Part shown: positions 54,564 through 63,399 of the stretch, piece after piece
Position numbering within the stretch: position 1 is the stretch's first letter
How the letters are laid out: each line of letters starts with the position of its first letter
Source: Whitmania pigra
Lineage: Eukaryota; Annelida; Clitellata; Hirudinida; Haemopidae
Length of the DNA stretch: 64,000 bases
Reading direction: 5' to 3'
Assembly (NCBI GenBank): GCA_021613335.1
Contig: JAJTWR010000431.1
Span: forward strand, 372,001 to 436,000
Made by a program: the position numbers and the translations under genes
The notes under the pieces: generated by a model
What the model was told of the DNA's origin: nothing
What the model saw: only the letters and a program-made list of their open reading frames with translations
Databases searched by the model: none

Positions 54564-55052
54564 TTAGCTTTTTGCTCGCTCGCCCTCTGGCGGGTGGACC
54601 CGCAGCGGCACTTCTTCGACGACTCCACCGGCGGCCTGGATGGCTTCCTTGGCCTTCTTGGAGAAGCGGTGCGCACGAACCGTGAGCGCGCGGGAGAGTT
54701 TCCCCTCGCCGAGCACCTTCACGCCATCCCAGCGACCCTTGACGAGTCCCAACGCGCGAAGCTTCTCTTCGTCGATGACGGCCTTGGCCGCGAAATTGGC
54801 CTCTAGCTCAGCCAGGTTGACCACGGCGAAATCGCAGGGCCGCGGAGGTGTGAACCCAAACTTCGGCAAACGCCGCTGCAGTGGGCTCTGACCACCTTCG
54901 AAACCTTCGAAGCGCATATTTCCGGTGCGGGCCTTCTGGCCTTTACCGCCTCGCCCTGCCGTCTTCCCGAGCCCCGAGCCTTGACCACGGCCAACTCGCT
55001 TTTTGCGATGCCGTGAGCCCTTCGGTGCTTGCAGCGTGTGTAAGGACACCAT
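54564..55052 (-). CDS. rplO: 50S ribosomal protein L15
   Basis: 162 residues. The N-terminus has the L15 signature GSRHRKKRVGRGQGSGLGKTAGRGGKGQKAR-like Gly/Arg-rich stretch followed by FEGGQSPLQRRLPKFGF. It contacts 23S rRNA. It lies between rpmD and secY in standard order. Confidence 0.95.
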   Translation of the reverse strand: MVSLHTLQAPKGSRHRKKRVGRGQGSGLGKTAGRGGKGQKARTGNMRFEGFEGGQSPLQRRLPKFGFTPPRPCDFAVVNLAELEANFAAKAVIDEEKLRALGLVKGRWDGVKVLGEGKLSRALTVRAHRFSKKAKEAIQAAGGVVEEVPLRVHPPEGERAKS

Positions 55053-55064
55053 GCCATTCCTCGC

Positions 55065-55304
55065 TTATGACTTCTTCGCCGCGACCGATGCCCGCGGCGA
55101 TGGGCGCTTCTCCGACTTCACCGGAGCGTCGACGATCTCACAAGAAACGAGATGCGCGACTTTCTTCACCATTCCTCGAATGGCCGGGCTGTCGACAAGC
55201 ACACGCTCCGAACCAAATTTACCAAGACCCAAGCCCGTCACGGTGGCGCGCTGTTTCTCCGACGCCCCGGCGATGCTCTTCTTCAGTCGAACCTTCAAGC
55301 TCAT
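55065..55304 (-). CDS. rpmD: 50S ribosomal protein L30
   Basis: 79 residues starting [20 protein letters not shown]; the [32 protein letters not shown] core is typical. It is longer than the usual 58-60 because of a basic C-terminal tail. The start ATG 55304 overlaps the rpsE stop. Confidence 0.92.
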   Translation of the reverse strand: MSLKVRLKKSIAGASEKQRATVTGLGLGKFGSERVLVDSPAIRGMVKKVAHLVSCEIVDAPVKSEKRPSPRASVAAKKS

Positions 55305-55813
55305 GTTCGCTTCTTTCCAGGGCTCAATTGCCTGCCCCGCAGCTCCGACACATGCTCCCAAGAGCGAAGTTGTTTCAACCCGTCAGCAACGGCCTTCAGC
55401 ACGTTGTGGGGATTGCGGCTTCCCTGGCTCTTGGTGAGGATGTTGCGGACACCGGCGGCTTCGAGCACTGCCCGAACCGGACCACCGGCGATGATGCCCG
55501 TACCCTCGGTTGCCGGCTTCAAGAACACCCGCCCGGCGCCGAAGTGACCCAGCGTCTCATGCGGGATGGTCCGGCCGACGAGCGGCACCCGGAAAATCTG
55601 CTTCTTGGCATTCTCGCCACCCTTGCGGATGGCCTCGGGAACTTCGTTGGCCTTGCCGAGGCCGATGCCGACGTGTCCGGCCCCGTCGCCGACGACCACG
55701 AGCGCAGAGAAGCTGAACCGACGTCCGCCCTTCACGACCTTCGCGACTCGAGCGATGCTGACCACTCGGTCCTGAAGATCCAGGGCATTCGGATTAATGG
55801 GGCTATGAGACAC
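55301..55813 (-). CDS. rpsE: 30S ribosomal protein S5
   Basis: 170 residues. It has the double-stranded-RNA-binding N-terminal part [31 protein letters not shown] and [20 protein letters not shown], then the ribosomal S5 C-terminal domain with [19 protein letters not shown]. Standard position after rplR. Confidence 0.95.
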   Translation of the reverse strand: MSHSPINPNALDLQDRVVSIARVAKVVKGGRRFSFSALVVVGDGAGHVGIGLGKANEVPEAIRKGGENAKKQIFRVPLVGRTIPHETLGHFGAGRVFLKPATEGTGIIAGGPVRAVLEAAGVRNILTKSQGSRNPHNVLKAVADGLKQLRSWEHVSELRGRQLSPGKKRT

Positions 55814-55831
55814 GTTGGACCTTTCTTCGAG

Positions 55832-56188
55832 CTAACACTTCAAACCGCCCTCGCGGGCGCCCTCGGCCACCGCCGCGATGCGGCCATGGTAGGGATAACC
55901 GTTTCTGTCGAAGACCACCGCTTCGATGGAAGCCGACTTGCACTTCTCGGCGATGAGCAGACCAACCTGCTTCGCCGCCGCACGCTTGTCGCCCTCGCCG
56001 AGCTTCCCGGAGATTTCCTTGGAGAGCGTCGACGCCGCAGCGAGCGTGCGCGAGGACATGTCGTCCACGACCTGCACGTGCATGTGCTTCAATGATTTGT
56101 ACACTGTCAGGCGCGGCCGCTCCGCTGTCCCTGAGACTTTTTTGCGAATACGCGCTTTGCGGCGAAGGCGCTGATTGATTTTGGCCAT
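55832..56188 (-). CDS. rplR: 50S ribosomal protein L18
   Basis: 118 residues with [26 protein letters not shown] at the N-terminus and the [20 protein letters not shown] end typical of L18, a 5S rRNA-binding protein. It sits between rplF and rpsE. Confidence 0.95.
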   Translation of the reverse strand: MAKINQRLRRKARIRKKVSGTAERPRLTVYKSLKHMHVQVVDDMSSRTLAAASTLSKEISGKLGEGDKRAAAKQVGLLIAEKCKSASIEAVVFDRNGYPYHGRIAAVAEGAREGGLKC

Positions 56189-56223
56189 GGTTTTCTCGTG
56201 CCCTATAAGTCCTATTCCGTGGG

Positions 56224-56793
56224 TTAAGCAGCGCCCGTCTTGCCCTCTTTCCGACGAACCTTCTCGGTCGAGAGCTTGATTCCTTTTCCTTTATACGGCT
56301 CCGGCGGACGTAGCCCGCGAATACGCACTGCCGTCTGACCGACTGCATGTCGGTTCGCCGAGCGCAGGGTGAGGTCCAGCGTCGGAAGCTGGTCTTCGGT
56401 GCGCTGCGTTTTGCTCACTTCGGCAGTGACCCCCTCTGGGAGGTCGAACACTATCGGGTGCGAATACCCGAGCGAAAAGTGGATAGCCTTGCCCTTCACT
56501 TCGGCGCGGTAACCGACGCCACGAATCGCCAAGAGCTTTTCCCAGCCGGTCGCGACGCCCTTCGCGGCGTTCGCAAGAATCGCCCGGGTGAGCCCGTGCT
56601 GTGCGCGGTGCTCGGAGCTGTCCGAAGGTCGGGACACGAGCAACTCCTCGCCCTTGACCTCGACCTTGATGTCCGGAGACGGCAGCGCCACAGCGAGCTT
56701 GCCCTTCGGTCCTTCAAAGCTCACGGACTTGCCGGAGATGGCGACCTTGACGTTCTTCTCAATCTTGATTGGTAGTTTTCCTATGCGGCTCAT
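56224..56793 (-). CDS. rplF: 50S ribosomal protein L6
   Basis: 189 residues; starts [21 protein letters not shown], includes [22 protein letters not shown] and ends [26 protein letters not shown], all diagnostic for L6. Confidence 0.95.
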   Translation of the reverse strand: MSRIGKLPIKIEKNVKVAISGKSVSFEGPKGKLAVALPSPDIKVEVKGEELLVSRPSDSSEHRAQHGLTRAILANAAKGVATGWEKLLAIRGVGYRAEVKGKAIHFSLGYSHPIVFDLPEGVTAEVSKTQRTEDQLPTLDLTLRSANRHAVGQTAVRIRGLRPPEPYKGKGIKLSTEKVRRKEGKTGAA

Positions 56794-56805
56794 CGCAAGT
56801 CCTCG

Positions 56806-57204
56806 TCAGTACACCGTGCAGATCAACTCGCCGCCGACCTTCGCTTTACGCGCAGCTCGGTCCGCGAGAATGCCGCGGGAGGTAGAAAGGACAGCGATGC
56901 CCATGCCGCGCTTGACCCGGGGAATCTCGCCCACGCCCACGTAGCGGCGCAGACCCGGTCGTGAAACCCGGTGGATGCCCACGATCACCGGCTCTCGGCC
57001 AGGACCGTACTTCAACATGATGGTGAGCTCGTTTTGCGGCTTCTTCTCGTGGACGATGTAGTCCGCGATGAAGCCCTCTTCCTTCAGCGCTCGCGCAATC
57101 TCAGCCTTGATTCGCGATGAGGGGAGCGTCAGCCGATCGTGTCTCGCTAATACCGCGTTGCGGATACGAGTAATCAGGTCAGCAATTGGGTCGTTCACAG
57201 CCAT
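56806..57204 (-). CDS. rpsH: 30S ribosomal protein S8
   Basis: 132 residues; DPIADLITRIRNAVLARHDRLTLPSSRIK at the N-terminus and ISTSRG-type VLSTSRGILADRAARKAKVGGELICTVY at the end. In most bacteria rpsN lies immediately upstream; here only 109 bases separate it from rplE. Confidence 0.95.
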   Translation of the reverse strand: MAVNDPIADLITRIRNAVLARHDRLTLPSSRIKAEIARALKEEGFIADYIVHEKKPQNELTIMLKYGPGREPVIVGIHRVSRPGLRRYVGVGEIPRVKRGMGIAVLSTSRGILADRAARKAKVGGELICTVY

Positions 57205-57313
57205 GCTTCTGCGCCTTCACCGCGGGCACTTCACCCGCTCAACCATGCCCTCGCGCCTGCCGAGCCCATCTCGGAGGTTCGCTCCAGGCAAACCAACATC
57301 TTGGTACGTACTT

Positions 57314-57982
57314 CTAATTCCTAAACGGAATGCCGAATGCCTTTAGCAGCTTCAGGGCTCGCTCGTCATCTCCCGCGGAGGTGACGATGGAAATATTGAG
57401 CCCCTTCACTTTGTCGATTTGATCGTAGTTGATCTCCGGGAATATCACCTGCTCCCGAATGCCGAGGGTGTAATTGCCCCAGCCGTCGAAAGCCTTCGGA
57501 GAGACGCCCTTGAAGTCGCGGACGCGCGGGAGCGCAACGTTGACCAAGCGGTCGAGGAATTCGTACATCCGGTCGCCGCGCAGGGTGACCATCGCGCCGA
57601 TGGCCTGGTTCTCGCGGAGCTTGAAGTTCGCGATGGCCTTGCGGGAGCGGGTCAATACTGCCTTCTGACCGGTGATGGCGCCGAGTTGGTCGACCGCCGA
57701 CTCCAGAATCTTGTTGTTGAGGAGCGCCTCGCCGAGGCCCATGTTCACGACGATCTTCTCGATCTTCGGAACCTCCATCGGATTCTTCAATCCGATTTCC
57801 TTCATCAACGCCGGGACGATGTCCTGGCGGTAGCGGAGCTTCAGGCGCGCCGGCTGCGACTTCAACGCCGGGTCGATGTTCGCGGCGTAGCCCGCCTTCT
57901 TCGCCGCTTCTGGGCGCGCGCGCTTACCTTCGCGCTTGGTGGGCTTCGCTTCGCTTTGTTTCGTCTCGTCAACCATGACCAT
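57314..57982 (-). CDS. rplE: 50S ribosomal protein L5 with N-terminal extension
   Basis: 222 residues. The conserved L5 body begins at about residue 45 ([20 protein letters not shown], then [14 protein letters not shown] and the later [16 protein letters not shown]), so there is an extra Lys/Ala/Glu-rich N-terminal tail of about 40 residues. No internal start would give the normal 179-residue form. L5 binds 5S rRNA. Confidence 0.93.
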   Translation of the reverse strand: MVMVDETKQSEAKPTKREGKRARPEAAKKAGYAANIDPALKSQPARLKLRYRQDIVPALMKEIGLKNPMEVPKIEKIVVNMGLGEALLNNKILESAVDQLGAITGQKAVLTRSRKAIANFKLRENQAIGAMVTLRGDRMYEFLDRLVNVALPRVRDFKGVSPKAFDGWGNYTLGIREQVIFPEINYDQIDKVKGLNISIVTSAGDDERALKLLKAFGIPFRN

Positions 57983-58038
57983 ACCATCCGTAGAGCGAGG
58001 GGGAACGACGCACCCCCGCAGTGATCAGCAATTCTCCG

Positions 58039-58365
58039 TCAATCAATCGTCGCGTCGCACTGCTTGCAGAACCGGCGCCGCGCATCCTCCACAGTCCGGA
58101 TCCCGACCCGCGTCGGCTTATCGCACTTCGGGCACACAAGCGCGAGGCTAGCGAGCGCGATAGATCCAGGGAACTCCACCACGCCACCATCCGGATGCGT
58201 CTTGCTTCGGCCCTTCCTCAGGTGCTTCTTCACAATCCGCAGCCCTTCGACCTTCACCCGCAGGGCGGTCCGGTCGATTTCGAGGACCTTGCCTCGGTTC
58301 GTCTTGCGGGTGCGCTCCGCTCCGGAGGTTACTTGCACCAAATCTCCGACCTTCAGCTTCTGCAT
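58039..58365 (-). CDS. rplX: 50S ribosomal protein L24
   Basis: 108 residues; KOW motif [27 protein letters not shown], then the KKHLRK and [10 protein letters not shown] stretch. A C-x2-C ... C-x2-C pair (CPKCDK, CKQCD) forms a zinc ribbon, seen in a subset of L24 proteins. Confidence 0.95.
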   Translation of the reverse strand: MQKLKVGDLVQVTSGAERTRKTNRGKVLEIDRTALRVKVEGLRIVKKHLRKGRSKTHPDGGVVEFPGSIALASLALVCPKCDKPTRVGIRTVEDARRRFCKQCDATID

Positions 58366-58367
58366 GG

Positions 58368-58736
58368 CTACAGCACCTCGGGAGCCAGTGAGATAATCTT
58401 CATAAACTTCTTCGCTCGTAACTCGCGCGCGACCGGCCCAAAGATGCGGGTACCAATCGGCTCAAGGTCCTTGTTGATCAACACCGCCGAATTGACATCG
58501 AACTTGATGTAGCTGCCGTCGGCGCGGCGAATTTCCTTGTTGGTGCGGACGATGACCGCCTTCGCGACGTCGCCCTTCTTCACCTTGGAGTTGGCGGACG
58601 CTTCCTTCACCGAGACCGTCACGACATCCCCGACGCTCCCGTAAAAACGCGTAGAGCCGCCGGTGACGTTGATGACAAAAACGTTCTTTGCTCCGGAGTT
58701 GTCTGCCACCTCAAGGCGGCTTGTCATTTGCAACAT
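58368..58736 (-). CDS. rplN: 50S ribosomal protein L14
   Basis: 122 residues; starts [22 protein letters not shown] and ends [23 protein letters not shown], the L14 hallmarks. Position after rpsQ is normal. Confidence 0.96.
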   Translation of the reverse strand: MLQMTSRLEVADNSGAKNVFVINVTGGSTRFYGSVGDVVTVSVKEASANSKVKKGDVAKAVIVRTNKEIRRADGSYIKFDVNSAVLINKDLEPIGTRIFGPVARELRAKKFMKIISLAPEVL

Positions 58737-58766
58737 CGGGTTCGCTCTCTTTCGTAGAAGCGGGCG

Positions 58767-59072
58767 TTAAACGACCTGCGCTCGCTCAAGTATCTTTACG
58801 ACGCGCCAATTCTTATCCTTCGACAATGGCCTCGTCTCGACGATGAGCACCTTGTCTCCCTCGGCGATGGTGCTCTTCCGGGGATAGTCATGGTCCTCAG
58901 CGTGGGCCTTGTACTTCACGCGAAGGGTTTGAATCTTTCCGTAGCGAGGGTGTGCGGTGCGCCGCTTCACGGTGACCACCACGGTCTTCGTCATCTTGTT
59001 GGAGGTGACGATACCTACGCGGGATTTCCGACGCCCGCGGACTTCGCCTTCTTCGTTTTCTGCGGTCGTCAT
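58767..59072 (-). CDS. rpsQ: 30S ribosomal protein S17
   Basis: 101 residues. The body has [27 protein letters not shown] and [26 protein letters not shown]. An acidic/basic N-terminal extension of about 15 residues precedes it. The ATG overlaps the rpmC stop by four bases. Confidence 0.94.
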   Translation of the reverse strand: MTTAENEEGEVRGRRKSRVGIVTSNKMTKTVVVTVKRRTAHPRYGKIQTLRVKYKAHAEDHDYPRKSTIAEGDKVLIVETRPLSKDKNWRVVKILERAQVV

Positions 59073-59269
59073 TTCTTTGCCTTCTCCGTAATCACCGTAA
59101 GTATCCGTGCCAAATCGCGACGATGTGCGGTGCGTGCGGCAACGCTGGTCAGCGTCGCGGTGCGCAGTTGCATCGTCTCCGTAAGAATGGTCGTGCGAAG
59201 CTCAGCAGCGCGTCGCTGCAGGTCCTCCGTCGACAATTCCCGTAATTCTTTTGCCGTCGCCATAGACAA
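59069..59269 (-). CDS. rpmC: 50S ribosomal protein L29
   Basis: 66 residues; helical [33 protein letters not shown] and [14 protein letters not shown] pattern of L29, which sits at the tunnel exit and helps bind SRP and trigger factor. Confidence 0.93.
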   Translation of the reverse strand: MSMATAKELRELSTEDLQRRAAELRTTILTETMQLRTATLTSVAARTAHRRDLARILTVITEKAKK

Positions 59270-59281
59270 TGCTCCTTCGAC

Positions 59282-59701
59282 CTACAAGCTCTGCTCGTTG
59301 CGATGGACCACCCGTGTCATGAGCGGCAACTTCGCCGCCGCCAACCGGAGCGCCTCTTTCGCGAGGTTCGCGTCCATACCGTCCATCTCATAGAGAATCC
59401 GACCGGGCTTCACCACGGCGACGTAGTACTCCACGTTGCCCTTCCCAGTTCCCATACGCGTTTCCGCGGGCTTCTTGGTGATTGGCTTGTCCGGAAAAAT
59501 GCGGATCCAAATCTTCCCGCCACGCTTGATGTGACGGCTCATCGCGATGCGCGCGGCCTCAATCTGTCGCGAGGTAATCCACCCCGGCTGGAGCGTCATG
59601 AGCCCAAACTCGCCGAACGCGAGGTTGTTCCCACGGTGAGCCCGGCCCGGCGTGCGACCCTTGTGCATCTTTCGATATTTGGTTCGTGCTGGCTGAAGCA
59701 T
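59282..59701 (-). CDS. rplP: 50S ribosomal protein L16
   Basis: 139 residues; [15 protein letters not shown] at the start, [32 protein letters not shown] in the middle and [26 protein letters not shown] near the end are all typical. Confidence 0.96.
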   Translation of the reverse strand: MLQPARTKYRKMHKGRTPGRAHRGNNLAFGEFGLMTLQPGWITSRQIEAARIAMSRHIKRGGKIWIRIFPDKPITKKPAETRMGTGKGNVEYYVAVVKPGRILYEMDGMDANLAKEALRLAAAKLPLMTRVVHRNEQSL

Positions 59702-59713
59702 ACGTCCTCTCGC

Positions 59714-60367
59714 TTACGCGTCCTTCATCCCGCCCTTGGTGGGCAATACATCACCTTTGCAGACCCAGACCTTGCACCCGATGGTGCCGTAGGTCGTGCG
59801 CGCGATGGCGTATCCGTAGTCGATATCCGCACGCAGGGTGTGCAGCGGAACGCGACCTTCGCGGTACCATTCGTAGCGCGCCATCTCGGTACCACCGAGG
59901 CGGCCGGAGCAGGCGACGCGAATCCCCTTGGCTCCAAATTTCATGGCGGTCTGAATCGCCTTCTTCATCGCTCGCCGAAACGCAATGCGTCGCTCAAGCT
60001 GGGTGGCGATGTTCTCCGCCACGAGCTGCGCGTCAATCTCTGCCTTGCGGACTTCGACGATGTTCAAAAACACATCGTTCTTCGTGAACTGCTGAAGCTC
60101 CTTCTTCACCGTCTCGATGCCGGCGCCCCGCTTGCCGATGACAATACCCGGCCGCGCCGTGTGGACGTTGACCTTCACCTTGTTCGCCGCTCGCTCGATT
60201 TCAACTTTCGAGACGCCGGCGTGGTTCAGGCTCTTCTTCACGTGCTCACGGATCATCGCGTCTTCATGAGACCACTGGGTGTAGACGCCCTTCTCCGCGT
60301 ACCACTTCGAATCCCAGGTCTTGATGACCCCTAGGCGATAGCCGATTGGATGAACTTTTTGACCCAA
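59714..60367 (-). CDS. rpsC: 30S ribosomal protein S3
   Basis: 217 residues; starts [13 protein letters not shown], has the KH domain with [21 protein letters not shown], and the C-terminal [31 protein letters not shown] segment. Confidence 0.96.
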   Translation of the reverse strand: MGQKVHPIGYRLGVIKTWDSKWYAEKGVYTQWSHEDAMIREHVKKSLNHAGVSKVEIERAANKVKVNVHTARPGIVIGKRGAGIETVKKELQQFTKNDVFLNIVEVRKAEIDAQLVAENIATQLERRIAFRRAMKKAIQTAMKFGAKGIRVACSGRLGGTEMARYEWYREGRVPLHTLRADIDYGYAIARTTYGTIGCKVWVCKGDVLPTKGGMKDA

Positions 60368-60379
60368 AACTCTGCTCCT

Positions 60380-60739
60380 TTACTTCCGTGCGCTCTTGGC
60401 GCTTTCATCGGAAAGGACGACGTGAACGTGGCTCGTCTTTTTATTGATACGCGTGCCGCGCCCCATCGCGCGGGTGATGAATCGTCGTGCTGTCGGGCCC
60501 TGGTCGACGCGGAGTTCTTCGATCCACAGGCGATCGATGTCCACCGCTCCCGAGCTGACGTTGGTAGCGTTTGAAATGGCGCTCTCGATGAGCTTCTTGA
60601 GCGGCGTCGCGGCAGCGCGGCGCGTCCAGGCAAGGGTAGACAGGGCCTCGGCGACCGGCTTCCCTCGTACAATCGAGGCGACCGTCGCGACCTTGCGCGG
60701 GGCCATCTTCAAATACCGTAGATGCGCAGTCGACTTCAT
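60380..60739 (-). CDS. rplV: 50S ribosomal protein L22
   Basis: 119 residues; HLRYLKMAPRKVATVASIVRGKPVAEAL at the start and the long beta-hairpin followed by PTARRFITRAMGRGTRINKKTSHVHVVLSDE. Confidence 0.95.
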   Translation of the reverse strand: MKSTAHLRYLKMAPRKVATVASIVRGKPVAEALSTLAWTRRAAATPLKKLIESAISNATNVSSGAVDIDRLWIEELRVDQGPTARRFITRAMGRGTRINKKTSHVHVVLSDESAKSARK

Positions 60740-60745
60740 GGCGCG

Positions 60746-61039
60746 TTAGCCTTTCTTTCCAGGGGTCGGCGCGGCCTTCTTCTCGGCGGAGTGGCCGATG
60801 AAGGTACGCGTCGGAGAGAATTCCCCGAGTTTGTGTCCGACCATCGTCTCAGTGACATAGACGGGGATGAACTTTCGCCCGTTGTGCACCGCGAAGGTGT
60901 GCCCCACCATATCCGGGATGATGGTCGACCGTCGAGACCAGGTCTTCACGACCGTCTTGCGTTTCGCTGCATTCATCGAATCGAGCTTCTTCACGAGGCT
61001 CGCGTCGACAAAAGGTCCTTTCCACGTTGAGCGCGCCAT
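60746..61039 (-). CDS. rpsS: 30S ribosomal protein S19
   Basis: 97 residues from ATG 61039: [49 protein letters not shown] and GEFSPTRTF. The frame is open further upstream inside rplB, but only this start fits S19. Confidence 0.95.
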   Translation of the reverse strand: MARSTWKGPFVDASLVKKLDSMNAAKRKTVVKTWSRRSTIIPDMVGHTFAVHNGRKFIPVYVTETMVGHKLGEFSPTRTFIGHSAEKKAAPTPGKKG

Positions 61040-61050
61040 CCGGTCGTCTC

Positions 61051-61893
61051 CTACTGGCTCCGAGCGCCAGAGCGGCGCTTGGAGACTATGAACTTGTCCG
61101 TACGCTTGATGCGACGGGTCGTGAGCCCCTTGGTCTTCTGACCCCATGGCGAGACTGGGTGGGGATTTCCCTGTCCCGACTTGCCCTCGCCACCACCGTG
61201 CGGGTGATCGACGGGGTTCATCGCGAGACCACGCACCGTCGGCCGAATGCCGAGCCATCGGCTCTTTCCGGCCTTACCGCGACGGATGATTTCGTGGTCC
61301 GCATTGCCCACTTGGCCGATAGAGGCGCGGCAGACAATCAGCACCTTGCGTACTTCGCCGGAAGGAAGGCGTACCTGCGCATAATCGCCTTCCTTGGCCA
61401 TGAGCTGACCCCAGCTACCGGCAGAGCGAATAATCTGCGCTCCCCGACCGGGCTTCAACTCGATGTTGTGAATGACCGTACCCACCGGGATGTACTGGAG
61501 CGGAAGCGTGTTCCCCGGGCGGATGTCGACTTCTTTGCCCGAGCCGAGCACATCGCCAACACCGACGCCGATAGGCGCGAGGATGTAGCGCTTCTCACCA
61601 TCGGCATACGACAGCAGGGCGATGTTGCAGGTGCGGTTCGGATCGTACTCAATCGCGACCACCTTGGCCGGCACGCCGTCTTTGTCGCGGCGGAAGTCGA
61701 TGGTGCGGTAGCGGCGCTTGTGACCGCCACCCTGGTGCCGCCGGGTGATGTGCCCGTAGCTGTTGCGGCCACCGGACTTGCTCATCGCCTGGGTCAGCGA
61801 CTTCTCCGGACCCTTCCGAGTCAAGTCGGCAAAGTCGGAGCCGGTCATGAACCGCCGAGCCGGAGACGTAGGTTTGAAAGTTCGAATACCCAT
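61051..61893 (-). CDS. rplB: 50S ribosomal protein L2
   Basis: 280 residues; [13 protein letters not shown] [36 protein letters not shown], and the peptidyl-transferase-proximal [16 protein letters not shown] near residue 225. The start overlaps the rplW stop. Confidence 0.96.
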   Translation of the reverse strand: MGIRTFKPTSPARRFMTGSDFADLTRKGPEKSLTQAMSKSGGRNSYGHITRRHQGGGHKRRYRTIDFRRDKDGVPAKVVAIEYDPNRTCNIALLSYADGEKRYILAPIGVGVGDVLGSGKEVDIRPGNTLPLQYIPVGTVIHNIELKPGRGAQIIRSAGSWGQLMAKEGDYAQVRLPSGEVRKVLIVCRASIGQVGNADHEIIRRGKAGKSRWLGIRPTVRGLAMNPVDHPHGGGEGKSGQGNPHPVSPWGQKTKGLTTRRIKRTDKFIVSKRRSGARSQ

Positions 61894-62186
61894 TACGCCG
61901 CTCCTCCCTCAAAGAGGCCGATCTTGTCGCCGTCTTTCAACACGACGAAGGCCTTCTTAAAGTTTGAACGCTTCCCCGACGACGTGCCGACGCGCTTCAC
62001 CTTGCCGCGCATGATGAGCGTGCGCACCGTCTCGACGGTGACCTGAAATTGTGACTCAACGGCCCGGGCGATATCTCCCTTGGTGGCCGAACGGTCGACG
62101 ATGAAGGCGTACTGCCGCTGCTCTTCTCGACCTTTGTCCGCCTTTTCGGTGATGAGCGGAGCCTTGATGACGTGGTGGATCTCCAT
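61893..62186 (-). CDS. rplW: 50S ribosomal protein L23
   Basis: 97 residues; [27 protein letters not shown] and [21 protein letters not shown] are diagnostic. It binds near the polypeptide exit. Confidence 0.95.
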   Translation of the reverse strand: MEIHHVIKAPLITEKADKGREEQRQYAFIVDRSATKGDIARAVESQFQVTVETVRTLIMRGKVKRVGTSSGKRSNFKKAFVVLKDGDKIGLFEGGAA

Positions 62187-62197
62187 CGTGGTTTCCT

Positions 62198-62887
62198 TTA
62201 GCCCTGTGCTTTCTGTTGGACTTGGGCTTTCTCGTCGCCCAGTACCTTCCGGCGTTTACCGAGGGGTCCACGGAGCGCCTCGTCGATGGCGCGTGCCGCC
62301 GTCGCGGTGAGCACGAGCGTCTTGCGGCGGAGCACCGATTCTGCGTTGAGCCCCTGCACCGGGAGCGCGTCGAAGCGCTCGAGGTTGCGCACTGCGAGGA
62401 ACAGCCCCTGGTTCTCGGCGGCGTCCACGACGAGCGCGTCCTTCAGCTTCAAGGACTTGGTCAACGCCGTGAAAGCGGCCTTCGACTTGCCGTCCGACGG
62501 GAACATGTCGAGAATCAACATCTGCGAATCGCGCGCCCGCATGGACAGCACGGTACGCAACCCGCCCCGACGCACCGACCGCGGCGGTCGGTAGGAATAG
62601 TCACGCGGCTTCGGACCCATAGCCTTGCCGCCCCCCACCCAGTGAGAGGCACGGATTGAGCCCTGGCGCGCTTGACCAGTCCCCTTTTGGCGATACGGCT
62701 TGCGACCGCCACCGGAGACGAGCGAACGGTTCTTCACTGCGACAGTCCCGGCTCGGCGGCTTACTTGCTGAGCCTTGACAACTTCATAGACGAGTTCCGG
62801 GTTCGCCTCGGCAGCGAACACCTCATCCGCGAGGTCTATCTCGGAGACCTTCTTGCGGTTTAAGTCGATGACGTCAAATCGTGCCAT
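62198..62887 (-). CDS. rplD: 50S ribosomal protein L4
   Basis: 229 residues, with VKNRSLVSGGGRKPYRQKGTGQARQGSIRASHW near 50-85, the tunnel loop, and DYSYRPPRSVRRGGLRTVLSMR. It follows rpsJ after only six bases; rplC is normally found between these two genes. Confidence 0.95.
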   Translation of the reverse strand: MARFDVIDLNRKKVSEIDLADEVFAAEANPELVYEVVKAQQVSRRAGTVAVKNRSLVSGGGRKPYRQKGTGQARQGSIRASHWVGGGKAMGPKPRDYSYRPPRSVRRGGLRTVLSMRARDSQMLILDMFPSDGKSKAAFTALTKSLKLKDALVVDAAENQGLFLAVRNLERFDALPVQGLNAESVLRRKTLVLTATAARAIDEALRGPLGKRRKVLGDEKAQVQQKAQG

Positions 62888-62893
62888 GGCAGG

Positions 62894-63202
62894 TTAGCTC
62901 TTAATCTCGACGTCGACACCGGCTGAGAGATCCAGCTTCATCAGGGCATCGAGCGTTTGTTGGGTAGGCTCAAGGATATCGAGCAGTCGCTTGTGGGTAC
63001 GAATCTCAAACTGCTCCCGACTCTTCTTGTCGACGTGCGGGGAGCGCAGCACGGTAAACCGGTTGATCCGCGTCGGAAGCGGAATGGGGCCGCAGACCCG
63101 AGCTCCAGTCCTTCGCGCGGTCTCGAGAATCTCGGTCGCGCTCTGGTCCAAGAGCTTCGCATCATACGCCTTCAATCGAATGCGGATTTTCTGTGTCGCC
63201 AT
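62894..63202 (-). CDS. rpsJ: 30S ribosomal protein S10
   Basis: 102 residues; [42 protein letters not shown] and the ENF-type [28 protein letters not shown] are hallmarks of S10/NusE. First gene of the ribosomal block on this strand, with its own promoter in the gap after fusA. Confidence 0.96.
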   Translation of the reverse strand: MATQKIRIRLKAYDAKLLDQSATEILETARRTGARVCGPIPLPTRINRFTVLRSPHVDKKSREQFEIRTHKRLLDILEPTQQTLDALMKLDLSAGVDVEIKS

Positions 63203-63222
63203 TGCTCAGTCGACCCTTTCAA

Positions 63223-63252
63223 CGCCATTACTTTTCTCGCCACTACTTTTCA
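63223..63252. repeat. Tandem 15-base repeat in the rpsJ leader
   Basis: Two adjoining units, cgccattacttttct (63223-63237) and cgccactacttttca (63238-63252), 13 of 15 identical. They lie in the transcribed leader about 20-50 bases before the rpsJ start. Confidence 0.7.
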
Positions 63253-63351
63253 CGCTACGTCCGTACTCACCGCGGTTGCGAAAATCGTTGCAGCACGGCG
63301 GGAGGGCCGATGAGCTTGGATTTTCATAGAGCCGAAGCGAGAACCGCCCGG

Positions 63352-63380
63352 CGTATATGCCCTTGGCTAAGCGACGTCAA
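63352..63380 (-). promoter_or_regulatory. Sigma-70-like promoter of the S10 block
   Basis: On the minus strand: -35 TTGACG (63380-63375), 17 bases, -10 TATACG (63357-63352). The predicted start near 63345 gives a leader of about 140 bases before rpsJ, long enough to hold regulatory structure. Confidence 0.6.
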
Positions 63381-63399
63381 GCATCGCCGTGAAGATCTC

